A stretch of 64,000 nt of DNA, from the NCBI GenBank assembly GCA_021827865.1, contig JAKAUC010000009.1:248001-312000 (forward strand), given 5' to 3'. The DNA is from an archaeon (GTDB lineage Archaea; Thermoproteota; Nitrososphaeria; Nitrososphaerales; Gagatemarchaeaceae). The notes beneath the pieces are model-generated. The model made no database searches. It was not told the DNA's origin and saw only the letters and a list, made by a program, of their open reading frames with translations. Below are positions 9,129-18,455 of the stretch, piece by piece. Position numbers and translations under genes: made by a program. The stretch's first letter is position 1. Every line of letters starts with the position of its first letter.

Positions 9129-9702
9129 CACTGTGAGGAGGGTCGTCCTGCAGACAGAGGACCCGACCGAGAGGAAGATCAGGTTCATGGCGCTCCTGAC
9201 GTCGGGCCTTCCCAAGCAGCCCAGGGGGCCCATCCTCGTCGGCGGCTCGGCCATAGAGGTGTACCTCGACGGCATGCTGAGGACCGGGGACATGGACGTC
9301 GTGCACGACATGAAGGCCCTCGAGAAGGCGCTCCGTGGCTGGAGGTTCGAGCTTGGAGGGCTGAGGGCCTGGACCAACGAGGAGCTCGGCCTCGCCGTGG
9401 ACATCGTGGGGGCGGACTACACCGGGTCGCTGGATAGGACGACCACGATCACCACCAGCTATGGCCCCGTGAGGGTCGCGGGGGTCGAAGACCTCATCCT
9501 CAGGCGGTTGGCGTCTGCGAAGCATTGGAGGTACCCGGCTGACATGGAGCAGGCCTACCTCCTGGCGAAGGCGCACTACGACAGGATCGACTGGGCCTAC
9601 GTGTCGATGGAGGCGGAGCGCGACCTGACCTCGGACTACCTTCGGAAGCTGAGGCGCGCGCTCAGGAAGGAGGGAGCCCCGCCGGCGGCAGGCCGCGGTT
9701 AA
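9115..9702 (+). CDS. Nucleotidyltransferase-fold protein (AbiEii/DUF6036-like)
   Basis: GGSAIEVYLDGMLRTGDMDVV (GGS...DxD) and later AVDIVGADY; 14-bp overlap with the HTH gene. Confidence 0.75.
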   Translation: MPAYSTVRRVVLQTEDPTERKIRFMALLTSGLPKQPRGPILVGGSAIEVYLDGMLRTGDMDVVHDMKALEKALRGWRFELGGLRAWTNEELGLAVDIVGADYTGSLDRTTTITTSYGPVRVAGVEDLILRRLASAKHWRYPADMEQAYLLAKAHYDRIDWAYVSMEAERDLTSDYLRKLRRALRKEGAPPAAGRG

Positions 9703-10023
9703 GCATCCAGGGACGCCATTGTCGTCCACTATGCCGAAGAGGAGGCCCCAGAGAACATGCCGCACTCAAACCTGCAGCTGGACCTCGTCCACGCCGCCAG
9801 AGGCTCCCGGCCTTGAGGGCATGAGAGAGGCTAAAGCGAATTAGTTCCAGTTCAGCCCCGTAGCCTGGCCAGGTAGCCCTCAGGCAGATTCGGAAGAACG
9901 AGGAGGCAGCTTCCTTCTTCGCTCATGCCTGGTGGAGAGCGGACGATGACTTATTTGGTCATCGTGCATCAGAGTCTCAGAATTGAGACATGCATATATA
10001 GACACAAACTGCCCAGAGTCGCA

Positions 10024-10677
10024 ATGATCAGACCGGAGCTCTCAATCGCGCAGACCATGGGGGAGAAGCCAGCGTACCGCCTGGACGAACTGATGAGCGT
10101 CATGGGGTCGCGGGCCACCGCCTACAGGACCCTGCGGGAGCTGCGGAAGGCCGGATTCGCCGAACAGATCAAGGAGGGCTATTTCACCATCCGTTCGAGC
10201 CTCTTTCAGCCGTTCTACCTCTGGCAGCACTTTCTACCGTCTCTGCGAGCATTTCAGCAGGCCCGATACTTCGGCCGCTCCTACAACGAGAACGACGTGA
10301 AATTCGCCCGCCGAGCCCTTGACGGGATGGTCACCCTGGACTACCGCGCGTATGAGCTCACGGGGTTTCAACAGCCGCATTCGCTCTTCCTCTACCTAGG
10401 GGACCTGGGCAGAGCCGCGGCGACGCTGAAGAGCCACGGGTTTTGGGAAGGCACGCGGGGACGAGTAGCCCTTCTGCCACGAGCAGGGCCGATTCAAAAC
10501 GAGCTCCAACGGGTATATCTTGACTGCCTCGCCTACGGGGGGAGAAGCGCCCTCGACGCCATCGCAATCGAGGCGCTGTACGCGGATAGGCTGGACCCTA
10601 GGGTGAGAGGGGTCTTCAGATCCGAAGACATCCTGAAGGTGAGAGAGGAGCTTGCCCTGCTTAAACCTAGAGCGTGA
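10024..10677 (+). CDS. AbiEi-like HTH antitoxin/regulator (orphan)
   Basis: MIRPELSIAQTMGEKPAYRLDELMSVMGSRATAYRTLRELRKAGFAEQIKEGYFTIRSSLFQP; TATA-like CATATATAGA ~30 nt upstream. Confidence 0.65.
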   Translation: MIRPELSIAQTMGEKPAYRLDELMSVMGSRATAYRTLRELRKAGFAEQIKEGYFTIRSSLFQPFYLWQHFLPSLRAFQQARYFGRSYNENDVKFARRALDGMVTLDYRAYELTGFQQPHSLFLYLGDLGRAAATLKSHGFWEGTRGRVALLPRAGPIQNELQRVYLDCLAYGGRSALDAIAIEALYADRLDPRVRGVFRSEDILKVREELALLKPRA

Positions 10678-10952
10678 AGCAGCTAAGATCGCCGAGCTTC
10701 GAAAGGTAGCGGAGGCGCTGGCGACCTAGACGATCGCGACCCAGGCGCCTTCCGTTTCAATTCGACTCGCGCCGCCGGGGCAGATAGACAGACAGGTTAC
10801 CTCCTTCGCTTACCTGATGGCAGGGAACCTCTGCGCTGATGCGACGGGCGAAGGCCCGCAGGCCAAGGGGTTGCTTGGGCAACTCCAGCCACAATCCGCC
10901 AGTAAGCAAGAGCCGAAACCGCTTCGCTGGCCGAGATGTCCGCAAGGGGTGA

Positions 10953-11005
10953 GGTGCCGCGGGTCGGAGGCTCACCGCGCCCTTTTCGGGCCGGATTTGT
11001 CCCGA
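10953..11005 (-). repeat. Dispersed short repeat with tRNA-3'-end-like sequence (copy D)
   Basis: Minus strand CCTCGGGACAAATCCGGCCCGAAAAGGGCGCGGTGAGCCTCCGACCCGCGGCACC. Confidence 0.6.
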
Positions 11006-11124
11006 GGCACATGGTCGTAGATGACGTCGTTGTCGCGAACCTCGTCACCACGGAGCATAGGCGGTGAAGACGAAGGGAGCGAAGGGTCGCCCCACGGGTG
11101 TTGCAAAGGAGGACAGGTAGGACC

Positions 11125-11367
11125 TCAGGGGGCCCGCTTCTTGATGCGCCGCCGGCTCACCGCCTCCCACACGGCCTCGTTGGAGGCGTCGGCGTCGAAG
11201 AAGTCTGCGAGTATGGCGTTGACGACCTCGCTCCTGGTCACGCTGAGCTCCTTGAAGGCATCAGAACCCCGGTCCAGCGCGTCCACGATCTCTGGGTCGA
11301 AGGAGACCCCCATCCGGACCTTCTTGGCCCTCGGCCTCGTCAGGGGCGCATGACCGGAGCCTGACAA
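11125..11367 (-). CDS. Ribbon-helix-helix protein (orphan antitoxin-like)
   Basis: VRMGVSFDPEIVDALDRGSDAFKELSVTRSEVVNAILADFF. Confidence 0.75.
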   Translation of the reverse strand: MSGSGHAPLTRPRAKKVRMGVSFDPEIVDALDRGSDAFKELSVTRSEVVNAILADFFDADASNEAVWEAVSRRRIKKRAP

Positions 11368-11635
11368 CGCTGCTACATCTCATAGCACGAGGTAAAAAGA
11401 ATTATGAATTTCACAACCACCTAACGCCTCGCTCCGGGCCGTCCGATGAGTTGCGGCCCAGGGGGTGGGAGAGCGTGGGCCCCGTCGCGGAGGGTCGACG
11501 ATCCGCCGGGACTTTCCCCCGCGGCCCTGGCGGCAGACCCCGGCAGAGGGCGGGGCCGAGGATCGCCGTTCGTCGGACAGCGCCCTCCATGGCCCGGCCA
11601 AACCTTAATTCCAGCATGGGCCGCAACAGCTGCCC

Positions 11636-12487
11636 TTGAGCCAGGCCCGCCCGTGGCTAGCCCTCTTCAGGTTCCACGAGTACGGCCCCCTTTTCCTCCT
11701 CTGCGGCCTCGCGGGTGCGCTCTACGCCGGGGCGGGGGAGCCTCTCGGCCTGGCAGGCCTCCTCTGCTTCATCGCGCTCTTCTCGTCGTCGGCCTTCGTC
11801 CTCAACGACGTCGCCGACCGGGAGGAGGACGCCGGATCCGCAGAATCCAGGAACCCCATCGCCAGGGGGGAGATAGGGAAGGCGGCGGGGGTCGCGCTGT
11901 TCGCGCTCCTTGCCGCTGGCTCCCTCGTCGCCCTCCGCTTCGTCTCTGCGCCTGCGCTCTACGCGGCGCCCCTGGTCTACGGCCTCTACTGGGGGTACAG
12001 CTGGGGGCCCGGCTTCAAGGCGCGGCCCTGGGTCGACGTGGCCGTCCACGGCGCCGTCCCGGCCCTCTTCGTCTTCATGGGGAGCGCCCTCTACGCCCCG
12101 CCAGACCTGGGAGCCGTCCTGCTCGCGGGGGTCGTCTTCTGCATGGCAGCCATGTCCGGGGTCCTCCAGGGTGTCAGGGACATGGGGAAGGACGCGGCCC
12201 ACAGGAGGACCACGGCGCTGGCCCTGGGGAAGGGGCGCTCCGTCGACCTGTCCCTCGCGCTCCTCGCCTCCGGCGTGGCGCTGTACATCGCCGCCGTGGC
12301 GTCCGGGTCCCTGCCGCCGGTCATGGCCGCCCTGGTCCCATGCTCATTGCTCCTCGTCTCCCCCCTGCTCAGGCTGAGGGCCGGGACAGAGGGGGCGGGG
12401 GAGGTCATCAGCGCGGTGAGGCTCAGGGGGGTGCTGCTCGCCCTGGCCGCCATGGCCCTCTACGTCGTCTGGGTCCGGCCAGCATAG
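11636..12487 (+). CDS. UbiA-family prenyltransferase
   Basis: LNDVADREEDAGSAESRNPIARGEI and QGVRDMGKDAAHRRTTALALG Asp-rich motifs; polytopic. Confidence 0.85.
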   Translation: MSQARPWLALFRFHEYGPLFLLCGLAGALYAGAGEPLGLAGLLCFIALFSSSAFVLNDVADREEDAGSAESRNPIARGEIGKAAGVALFALLAAGSLVALRFVSAPALYAAPLVYGLYWGYSWGPGFKARPWVDVAVHGAVPALFVFMGSALYAPPDLGAVLLAGVVFCMAAMSGVLQGVRDMGKDAAHRRTTALALGKGRSVDLSLALLASGVALYIAAVASGSLPPVMAALVPCSLLLVSPLLRLRAGTEGAGEVISAVRLRGVLLALAAMALYVVWVRPA

Positions 12488-13731
12488 CCGGTCCGGGCAG
12501 GCTCCCGTGTTCGAGAAATCCAGTAGAGGTGGGGCCTAGACTGCCGGGTCGGCGGGCGCCGTGACGTCCACGGGGGGCCTCCCCTCCCCAGCGCGGAGGC
12601 CAGCCACTTCACGAGCGAGTGCCCCGTCCCCCCCGCCACGGAGAGACCGAGCAGGGCGAGGCACCCTGAGCGGAGGAGGGCCATGGCCTGCGGGAGGGTC
12701 CAGGCGTAGGTCGGCCCCCCGGTCGGGGTGGCCGGGACCGTGAACCAGGTGATGATGATCAGGGCGTTGAAGACGTCGAAGAAGTAGAGCGCCGGGGTGC
12801 TCACCACCATCACGGCGAGCAGGGGGATGAGGGTGACGTTGAACTGCGGGGCGTAGATGTAGGTCCCGAGGAGGTAGGCCGTGAGGGCCAGGAAGCTCCT
12901 GGGGACCAGGGGCATCTTCAGGGTGTAGACCCTGAGGAGGAGCAGCCCCATGACGGCGTAGCCGAAGAACTTCGCCGCGTGGGAGAACGGGTTCCCGAAG
13001 ATCCAGATGTACCAGGCGTCCTCCAGCCCCCAGTTGGCGAAGAAGGAGACGAACTGGCCGAAGAAGCCGAAGTTGAAGATGGCGATGGGGACCAGGGTGG
13101 CCCCGGCGACCGCGAGGGACACGGCCAGGTACTTTCCCTTCGCCCTCCCGCCGGCCAGCTCCAGGAGGAGGACCGGGAGGAGGACCACGGCTATCCCCTT
13201 CGTCGCTATCGCCAGGCCGAGGAAGAGGGCCGACCACCCGGGCCTCTTCTCCACGAAGAACTGCAGGCAGAGGACCACGAAGAGGGCGTCGAAGAGGTCG
13301 AAGTTGTAGACCCCGTAGATTATCATGCTCGGGAGGAAGAAGTAGACCGGGTTGAGCTGGACGCCGAGGGCCTTCGCGAGGCGCCAGGTGGACCATCCCA
13401 TCACCGCGGCGGCGACCAGGCTGAGGGCGCTGAAGGAATCGTAATAACCTGCGTATAGACCGCCGGCGGCCCCTGCGAACTCCCCGCCCAGCACCCTCGC
13501 CGCATAGAGGAAGAGCCCGGACATCGGGGGGTACTCGAGGAAGGTTCCGGGGGAGGAGTAGGGGACCCGGCCGGCGGCAACCCAGCCCCGGCCCCAGAAC
13601 GAGGCGATGTCGCTGTAGAGGGACGGGATCGCGAAGCTGGAGTGCAGGAAGGTGCTGAGGAGTATGGCCGCGACCGAAGACGCCACGGCCCCCCAGACGG
13701 CGGTCCGGTGGTCCATGGTGGCCGGGCTCAT
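12460..13731 (-). CDS. Polytopic membrane glycosyltransferase (GT-C/GT87-like mannosyltransferase)
   Basis: SDIASFWGRGWVAAGRVPYSSPGTFLEYPPMSGLFLYAARVLGG and multiple TM segments. Confidence 0.65.
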   Translation of the reverse strand: MSPATMDHRTAVWGAVASSVAAILLSTFLHSSFAIPSLYSDIASFWGRGWVAAGRVPYSSPGTFLEYPPMSGLFLYAARVLGGEFAGAAGGLYAGYYDSFSALSLVAAAVMGWSTWRLAKALGVQLNPVYFFLPSMIIYGVYNFDLFDALFVVLCLQFFVEKRPGWSALFLGLAIATKGIAVVLLPVLLLELAGGRAKGKYLAVSLAVAGATLVPIAIFNFGFFGQFVSFFANWGLEDAWYIWIFGNPFSHAAKFFGYAVMGLLLLRVYTLKMPLVPRSFLALTAYLLGTYIYAPQFNVTLIPLLAVMVVSTPALYFFDVFNALIIITWFTVPATPTGGPTYAWTLPQAMALLRSGCLALLGLSVAGGTGHSLVKWLASALGRGGPPWTSRRPPTRQSRPHLYWISRTREPARTGYAGRTQTT

Positions 13732-13757
13732 TCGCGCCTTAAATCGGTTGGCTCGGG

Positions 13758-15101
13758 TCAGGCTCGAGTGCCCGGGCCCGCCGTGAGGCGACGGCGCGCC
13801 AGCAGATAGGAGCCGGCCAGGACCGCAGTCAGGACGCCGACCCCCAGCGCGCTGAACGGGAACTCGGGGACCCCGCCGCTCCCTGCGGAGGAAGCCGAGG
13901 AGGTGATCGCCGAGGAGCTGGCGGTCGTCGTCGGCTGAGCTGTGGTGGGGGTCGTGGTAGACTGTGAGGTCGCGGAGGATGTCGTGGACGTGGTCGGCGT
14001 GTAGGTAGAGATGGTCGACGCCGCGGTGGAGGTCTCCGTCGCACTGGTGGTCGACGACGTGGATGTGGTGGACACCGCCGCGGGGACGAAGCTCGTCCCG
14101 AAGTTCACCGTCCCGAGGGTGACCACGAACTGGCCGTTGACCAGGCTGGTCTGGAGGTTGGTCGCGGCCTCGGCGGTGTCGCTCCCGAACTCGTAGAGGG
14201 AGCGGGGGAGGGCCGACTGGCCGTTGGTCAGGAGGTACGACATGCTGAGGACGGCGTGCATGGCCGTGTAGGTGGCGTTGGCGCCGTTGGCGTCCCCGCC
14301 GAAGTCAAGCTCGCTGTCGAAGTAGTTGGCGCTCGGGGTGTAGGCGTTCCCCGTGATGAGTATCGCCGCGGACTGGATCGCCTTGGGCTCGGTTATCGTG
14401 ACCAGGTCGTAGCCCGACGGGGTCCCGCTGAGGGGCGCGCCCCCCATGGCCTGCAGGTAGCTGAACGAGACCTGGACCGCGTCCCCGGAGGACGAGACGT
14501 TGATCGGGAGCTCCAGCGACAGAGGGAGGGTGTAGCCTGCCTCGGCGGTGCTGTAGCCGTAGAACGACTGGTTCCCGGACTTGCTCACCGACCCGAGGCC
14601 CGAGGTGATGTTCGAGTTCATTGTGGAGGTGGTGGAGGAGGAGTAGTTCCAGACGTTGGAGACGTAGTAGAAGGTGTCGTTGTTGGTGTAGAATGTCACG
14701 GTGTTCTGCAGCCAGTAGTCGTAGCTCGCCGACGTGGTGTTCACCTGCATTACCACGTTGAGCTGGAGGCCGGCGCCGTAGGGGCTCGAACCCTGGGGCG
14801 GATTCGCTATGGTGGACTGCATGCTCCCTATCACCGCGGTCCCCGTCACAGCCGTGGCCCTTTCGGTGTACGAGCTCAGGGTCCCGGAGCTGTTGAGGAT
14901 CCCGTAGTCGGCTATCCCCGTGGGGACCGGCTCCGCGGAGTAGCCGTAGTAGATGTTGATAGGGCTCCTGACGGCGCCTGGTCGGCGGCCAGGGGACTGG
15001 AGGGGGTGGGCCGGCGCCGCGGCGGCGGAGAACGCGCAGACCTGGACCACAAGCAGGAGTCCGAGGACAAGCGCCGACGCCCTGGTCTTCTGTAATCTCA
15101 A
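13758..15101 (-). CDS. Secreted surface protein with Ser/Thr-rich linker and C-terminal VPEF-type sorting/TM signal
   Basis: N-terminal signal peptide; TSTTSS... low-complexity stretch; C-terminus GGVPEFPFSALGVGVLTAVLAGSYLLARRR. Confidence 0.75.
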   Translation of the reverse strand: MRLQKTRASALVLGLLLVVQVCAFSAAAAPAHPLQSPGRRPGAVRSPINIYYGYSAEPVPTGIADYGILNSSGTLSSYTERATAVTGTAVIGSMQSTIANPPQGSSPYGAGLQLNVVMQVNTTSASYDYWLQNTVTFYTNNDTFYYVSNVWNYSSSTTSTMNSNITSGLGSVSKSGNQSFYGYSTAEAGYTLPLSLELPINVSSSGDAVQVSFSYLQAMGGAPLSGTPSGYDLVTITEPKAIQSAAILITGNAYTPSANYFDSELDFGGDANGANATYTAMHAVLSMSYLLTNGQSALPRSLYEFGSDTAEAATNLQTSLVNGQFVVTLGTVNFGTSFVPAAVSTTSTSSTTSATETSTAASTISTYTPTTSTTSSATSQSTTTPTTAQPTTTASSSAITSSASSAGSGGVPEFPFSALGVGVLTAVLAGSYLLARRRLTAGPGTRA

Positions 15102-15189
15102 TTACTGGAGGAACCTCGGATTCTCGCACATTTAATTTTTCCACGGCGGTGGGCGGATTCCGCGTCGTCGGGGGGGTCCGCCAGGCAGC

Positions 15190-15561
15190 GTGGACCCCTC
15201 GAAAGGGCGTAGCTTCATAAACGACGCACCGACAAACAAGCTCGTGACCGGGATACTCCCGCCTGACCTGTCCACGACGTTCCTCATAGCTGCGATACTC
15301 CCCCTGATAATCGGCTTCGTGGTGGGAGTGGTCGTCCGGAACGCCCTGAAGGTCGGCATCGCCCTGGCAGTGCTGGTGGTCCTCCTCATCGCCGCCGGGA
15401 TAATCACCCCGAGCCAGGTCATAGCCCCCCTGGCGGCGCTGGTGAAGTCGGGGGCGACGCAGGCGACGATCACCGCCTACGCCGACAGGGTCGCTGGGTA
15501 CCTCCCCTACTCCTCGCTGACGTTCATAGTCGGGCTGGCCCTAGGCCTCCTGAAAGGCTGA
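15190..15561 (+). CDS. Small integral membrane protein, unknown function
   Basis: 123-aa ORF with three hydrophobic stretches, high-GC codon usage. Confidence 0.55.
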   Translation: MDPSKGRSFINDAPTNKLVTGILPPDLSTTFLIAAILPLIIGFVVGVVVRNALKVGIALAVLVVLLIAAGIITPSQVIAPLAALVKSGATQATITAYADRVAGYLPYSSLTFIVGLALGLLKG

Positions 15562-15588
15562 GGACAGGACGGGCTCCTAGAAGGCTGC

Positions 15589-15855
15589 TCAGCCCAGGAG
15601 CCACTCGGCCGGCGGCCCCCGGACCCCGGCGCAGTCGACGGTCCCGCTCACCCTGCGGAGGAACGACGGGCAGGCGAAGCAGACGAGGAAGGCGACCTCC
15701 TTCTTCACCACCGGGCAGTCCACGCTCTCCTTCTTCATGCGGGATATGGCCTTGGCGCTGGCCGCCCCCTTCAGCTCGTCGGAGACGACTTTGGGGACCC
15801 TCTTGGCCTTGGCCGCGGGGTAGATGTCTACCTTGAACTTGGTGTCCTGAGACAC
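15589..15855 (-). CDS. Small Cys-rich conserved-looking protein, unknown function
   Basis: DCPVVKKEVAFLVCFACPSFLRRVSGTVDCAG. Confidence 0.5.
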   Translation of the reverse strand: MSQDTKFKVDIYPAAKAKRVPKVVSDELKGAASAKAISRMKKESVDCPVVKKEVAFLVCFACPSFLRRVSGTVDCAGVRGPPAEWLLG

Positions 15856-15956
15856 GAGCCTGGCTCATCCGGGTGGGGATAAAAGCCTGCGCCGTCGCCG
15901 CGCGCCTGGCAGCTACTGCGGACCTCCCCGGCGACGTTTCAGCGGCGGGGGCCGGG

Positions 15957-16355
15957 CTACTTGCCCGTCAGCCCGAGAGAGCCGGCGAGCCCCTGGACCT
16001 TCGCCTTCAGCTCCTGCCTCCCTGCCAGCGCCGAGTACACGGCGAGGAGCCTCAGCTGGCGCGCGACGTCAGACTCGGTCTCCTTCGTCAGCCGGGACAG
16101 CTCCTCCTTCCCCCTGCCGGAGATGATGTACCTCCGGACGTTGCCCTCGCGCTTGGGGAGCTCGGTGATCAGCCCCTTCTTCAGGAGCTCGCCGAGCATC
16201 AGATAGATCGACCCTGGGCCCGGGGCCCACTCCCCCCCTGTGACCCGGCGTATCTGGTTGGCGAGGTCGGTCCCGGACAGGGACGACTCGGAGAGCATCT
16301 TGAGGGCTGCCAGCCTGAGGACCCCCTTGGGGACGCTTATCATGGCGAGTAGCAC
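15957..16355 (-). CDS. PadR-family transcriptional regulator
   Basis: LRLAALKMLSESSLSGTDLANQIRRVTGGEWAPGPGSIYLMLGELLKKGLITELPKREGNVRRYIISGRGKEEL. Confidence 0.85.
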   Translation of the reverse strand: MLLAMISVPKGVLRLAALKMLSESSLSGTDLANQIRRVTGGEWAPGPGSIYLMLGELLKKGLITELPKREGNVRRYIISGRGKEELSRLTKETESDVARQLRLLAVYSALAGRQELKAKVQGLAGSLGLTGK

Positions 16356-16515
16356 CCTGGGCCCCGTCGACCAAAGCGTCCGCGAGCATGACCAGCCTCA
16401 AGGCGTCCGCCTCCGCTGCGAAGGCCCTCAGCCAGGGCGCGCCGTCGACGGCCTCCTCCTCGCACAGATTGCACTCTCACGTCCACAGGGAGGACAATCG
16501 GAGGTTTCTAAAGCC

Positions 16516-17484
16516 ATGTCAGCCTGTGAACCTTTTCATAATCCATCGCCGCCGCCCGGTGGAGAGACCTTTCTGAAACCATCAATCATAGTGCATGGAG
16601 GGGCGGGGAGCGGCAGGTATCGGGAGGAGGACCCGAGGTTCGCAGGCCTGGTCGGGGCGGTGGAGGCCGGGCTGGCGGCGATGAAGAAAGGGTCAGGGAC
16701 CGACGGCGCGGTGGCGGCCGTCGGGAGCATGGAAGACTCAGGGCTGTTCAACTGCGGCAGGGGGGCCTGCCTGACGGCCGAGGGGCGGGTCGAGCTCGAC
16801 GCGGCCGTGATGAGCGGGGACGGGCTCGCCGGGGCGGGGGTGGGGAACGTGACGTCGACGCACCGGCCGGTCGCCCTGGCGAGATGGGTGATGGACAACA
16901 CCGAGCACGTCCTGCTCGTGGGGGAGAGGACCAGGGACTACGTGAAGCTCGCCAGGCTGGAGGTGGAGGAGCTGACCCCGTCGGAGGCGTCGGCCGCCAG
17001 GTTCGAGGCGATCAGCAAGGAGGCGAGGCATAGGGGGGCCCTCCGGCTCGTCAGGAGGTTCAAGACTGGAGACACTGTCGGCGCGGTGGCCGTGGGCTCG
17101 GACGGGGTCCCGGCGGCCGCGGTCAGCACCGGAGGGAGGTGGATGAAGCTCCCGGGGAGGGTGGGGGACTCGGCCATACTGGGGGCCGGCCTCTTCGCCG
17201 ACTCGAAGCTGGGGGCGGCCTGCGCCACCGGGACAGGGGAGGATATAATCAGGGTGGGGCTCTGCATGAGGGCCTGCGAGTACATGGAGGCGGGGACAGC
17301 ACAGAGGGCGGCCGCCAGGTCCATAGACCGCATCAGCAGGGTCCGCGGCAGGGGGAACGCGGGCATAATCACAGTGGACCTGAAGGGGAGGGTCGGCGCG
17401 GCCTTCAACACCGAGGCCATGGGGAGGGCGTGGTTCGACGAAGTGAAGGGGAGGGTCGTCGCCACCGTCGGGCCGGACCGCTAG
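16516..17484 (+). CDS. Isoaspartyl peptidase/L-asparaginase (Ntn-hydrolase)
   Basis: IIVHGGAGSGRYRE..., autocleavage motif KTGDTVGAVAVGSDG, TGTGEDIIRVGLC. Confidence 0.88.
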   Translation: MSACEPFHNPSPPPGGETFLKPSIIVHGGAGSGRYREEDPRFAGLVGAVEAGLAAMKKGSGTDGAVAAVGSMEDSGLFNCGRGACLTAEGRVELDAAVMSGDGLAGAGVGNVTSTHRPVALARWVMDNTEHVLLVGERTRDYVKLARLEVEELTPSEASAARFEAISKEARHRGALRLVRRFKTGDTVGAVAVGSDGVPAAAVSTGGRWMKLPGRVGDSAILGAGLFADSKLGAACATGTGEDIIRVGLCMRACEYMEAGTAQRAAARSIDRISRVRGRGNAGIITVDLKGRVGAAFNTEAMGRAWFDEVKGRVVATVGPDR

Positions 17485-17521
17485 GCGCAGAGGGCTCTCG
17501 AGCATAGAGGGTGATGGTCGT

Positions 17522-18007
17522 TTGAAGCGAAGGACGCCGAAGGGGGTCTGGGCCCTGCGAGGGGTCACCGTTGCCGTCGCCCTGGTCGCCCTGCTGGTCG
17601 TCGGCTCCGTCGCCTACTCCGCCTACGAGGACTACAGCGCCCTGAGGTCAGGGCTGGCGTCGGGGAACAGGCCCATAGCCGGGACCGCCCTCTACGACCA
17701 GGCGACCGGGGCGGAGACCGTGTCCATCAACGTCACCGTCTCGAACAGAGGGCTCTACCCCCTGAACGTCACGATCTCCTGCTCGTCGTCCAGCCCTGAC
17801 GTGCAGTGCCAGACGGGGGGCGGGGTGGTCCCGCCGGGGCAGCAGCAGGTCGTCCGCTTCGAGATGACCGTGTCCGACGTCCAGCAGTTCCTCGCCTCCG
17901 GCAATCACCAGGTCAACGGGACCGTGGACCTGGCCCTGGAGCCGTTCGCTGAGCTGTCGGTGGGGGTGAACTTCACGGGGCTGATCCAGGTTCCAGGGGG
18001 TCCCTGA
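17522..18007 (+). CDS. Membrane-anchored extracytoplasmic protein, unknown
   Basis: N-terminal TM, Ig-like segment VSINVTVSNRGLYPLNVTISCSSS. Confidence 0.55.
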   Translation: MKRRTPKGVWALRGVTVAVALVALLVVGSVAYSAYEDYSALRSGLASGNRPIAGTALYDQATGAETVSINVTVSNRGLYPLNVTISCSSSSPDVQCQTGGGVVPPGQQQVVRFEMTVSDVQQFLASGNHQVNGTVDLALEPFAELSVGVNFTGLIQVPGGP

Positions 18008-18008
18008 G

Positions 18009-18455
18009 ATGTCATTCGGCAGGCAGGTCACGACGAGGAGGAGGGTGCTCAGCGCGGCCTGGGCCCTGGTCGTCAACGTGATATTCTGGATAGTTGTCCC
18101 CTACTACCTCGGCTTCTTCCTGGTGAGGTACGTCCCGGGCATACCCCTGGCCATCCCCACCTTCGTCTACGAGTTCGGCATCATGTTCACGGTCCTCGAC
18201 GTCGGCGCCGCCCTGCTCCAGGGGTTGGCCGCCTCGGTCCCGTTCCTCTCCGGGGCCGCAATCCTCAGCGCCGTCTACCTCTGGCTGGTCACCAACGGCG
18301 GGGACATGCGCGTCACTGCGGCCGGGGCGACCATCGGCCTGGAGTTCCAGCTGATGCTGTACGTCCTCATACTCCCGTCTCTTTGGGCGGCCCTGAGGGC
18401 CCCCTTGTCCTATCTCGCCTGGAGGGGCGCGGCCGTCGAGGAAGGGCCCGCCTAG
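18009..18455 (+). CDS. Integral membrane protein, unknown
   Basis: 148-aa polytopic ORF following the previous gene with 1-nt spacing. Confidence 0.55.
   Translation: MSFGRQVTTRRRVLSAAWALVVNVIFWIVVPYYLGFFLVRYVPGIPLAIPTFVYEFGIMFTVLDVGAALLQGLAASVPFLSGAAILSAVYLWLVTNGGDMRVTAAGATIGLEFQLMLYVLILPSLWAALRAPLSYLAWRGAAVEEGPA

Noticed and set aside
9925-10023. Longer N-terminus of the AbiEi-like ORF
   Set aside because: A TATA-like CATATATAGA lies inside this part, ~30 nt before ATG 10024, so the upstream part is probably promoter.
12488-12540. GTTCGAGAAATCC-like sequence as a tRNA T-arm
   Set aside because: No matching acceptor, anticodon or D-arm; region is shared by the 3' ends of convergent genes.
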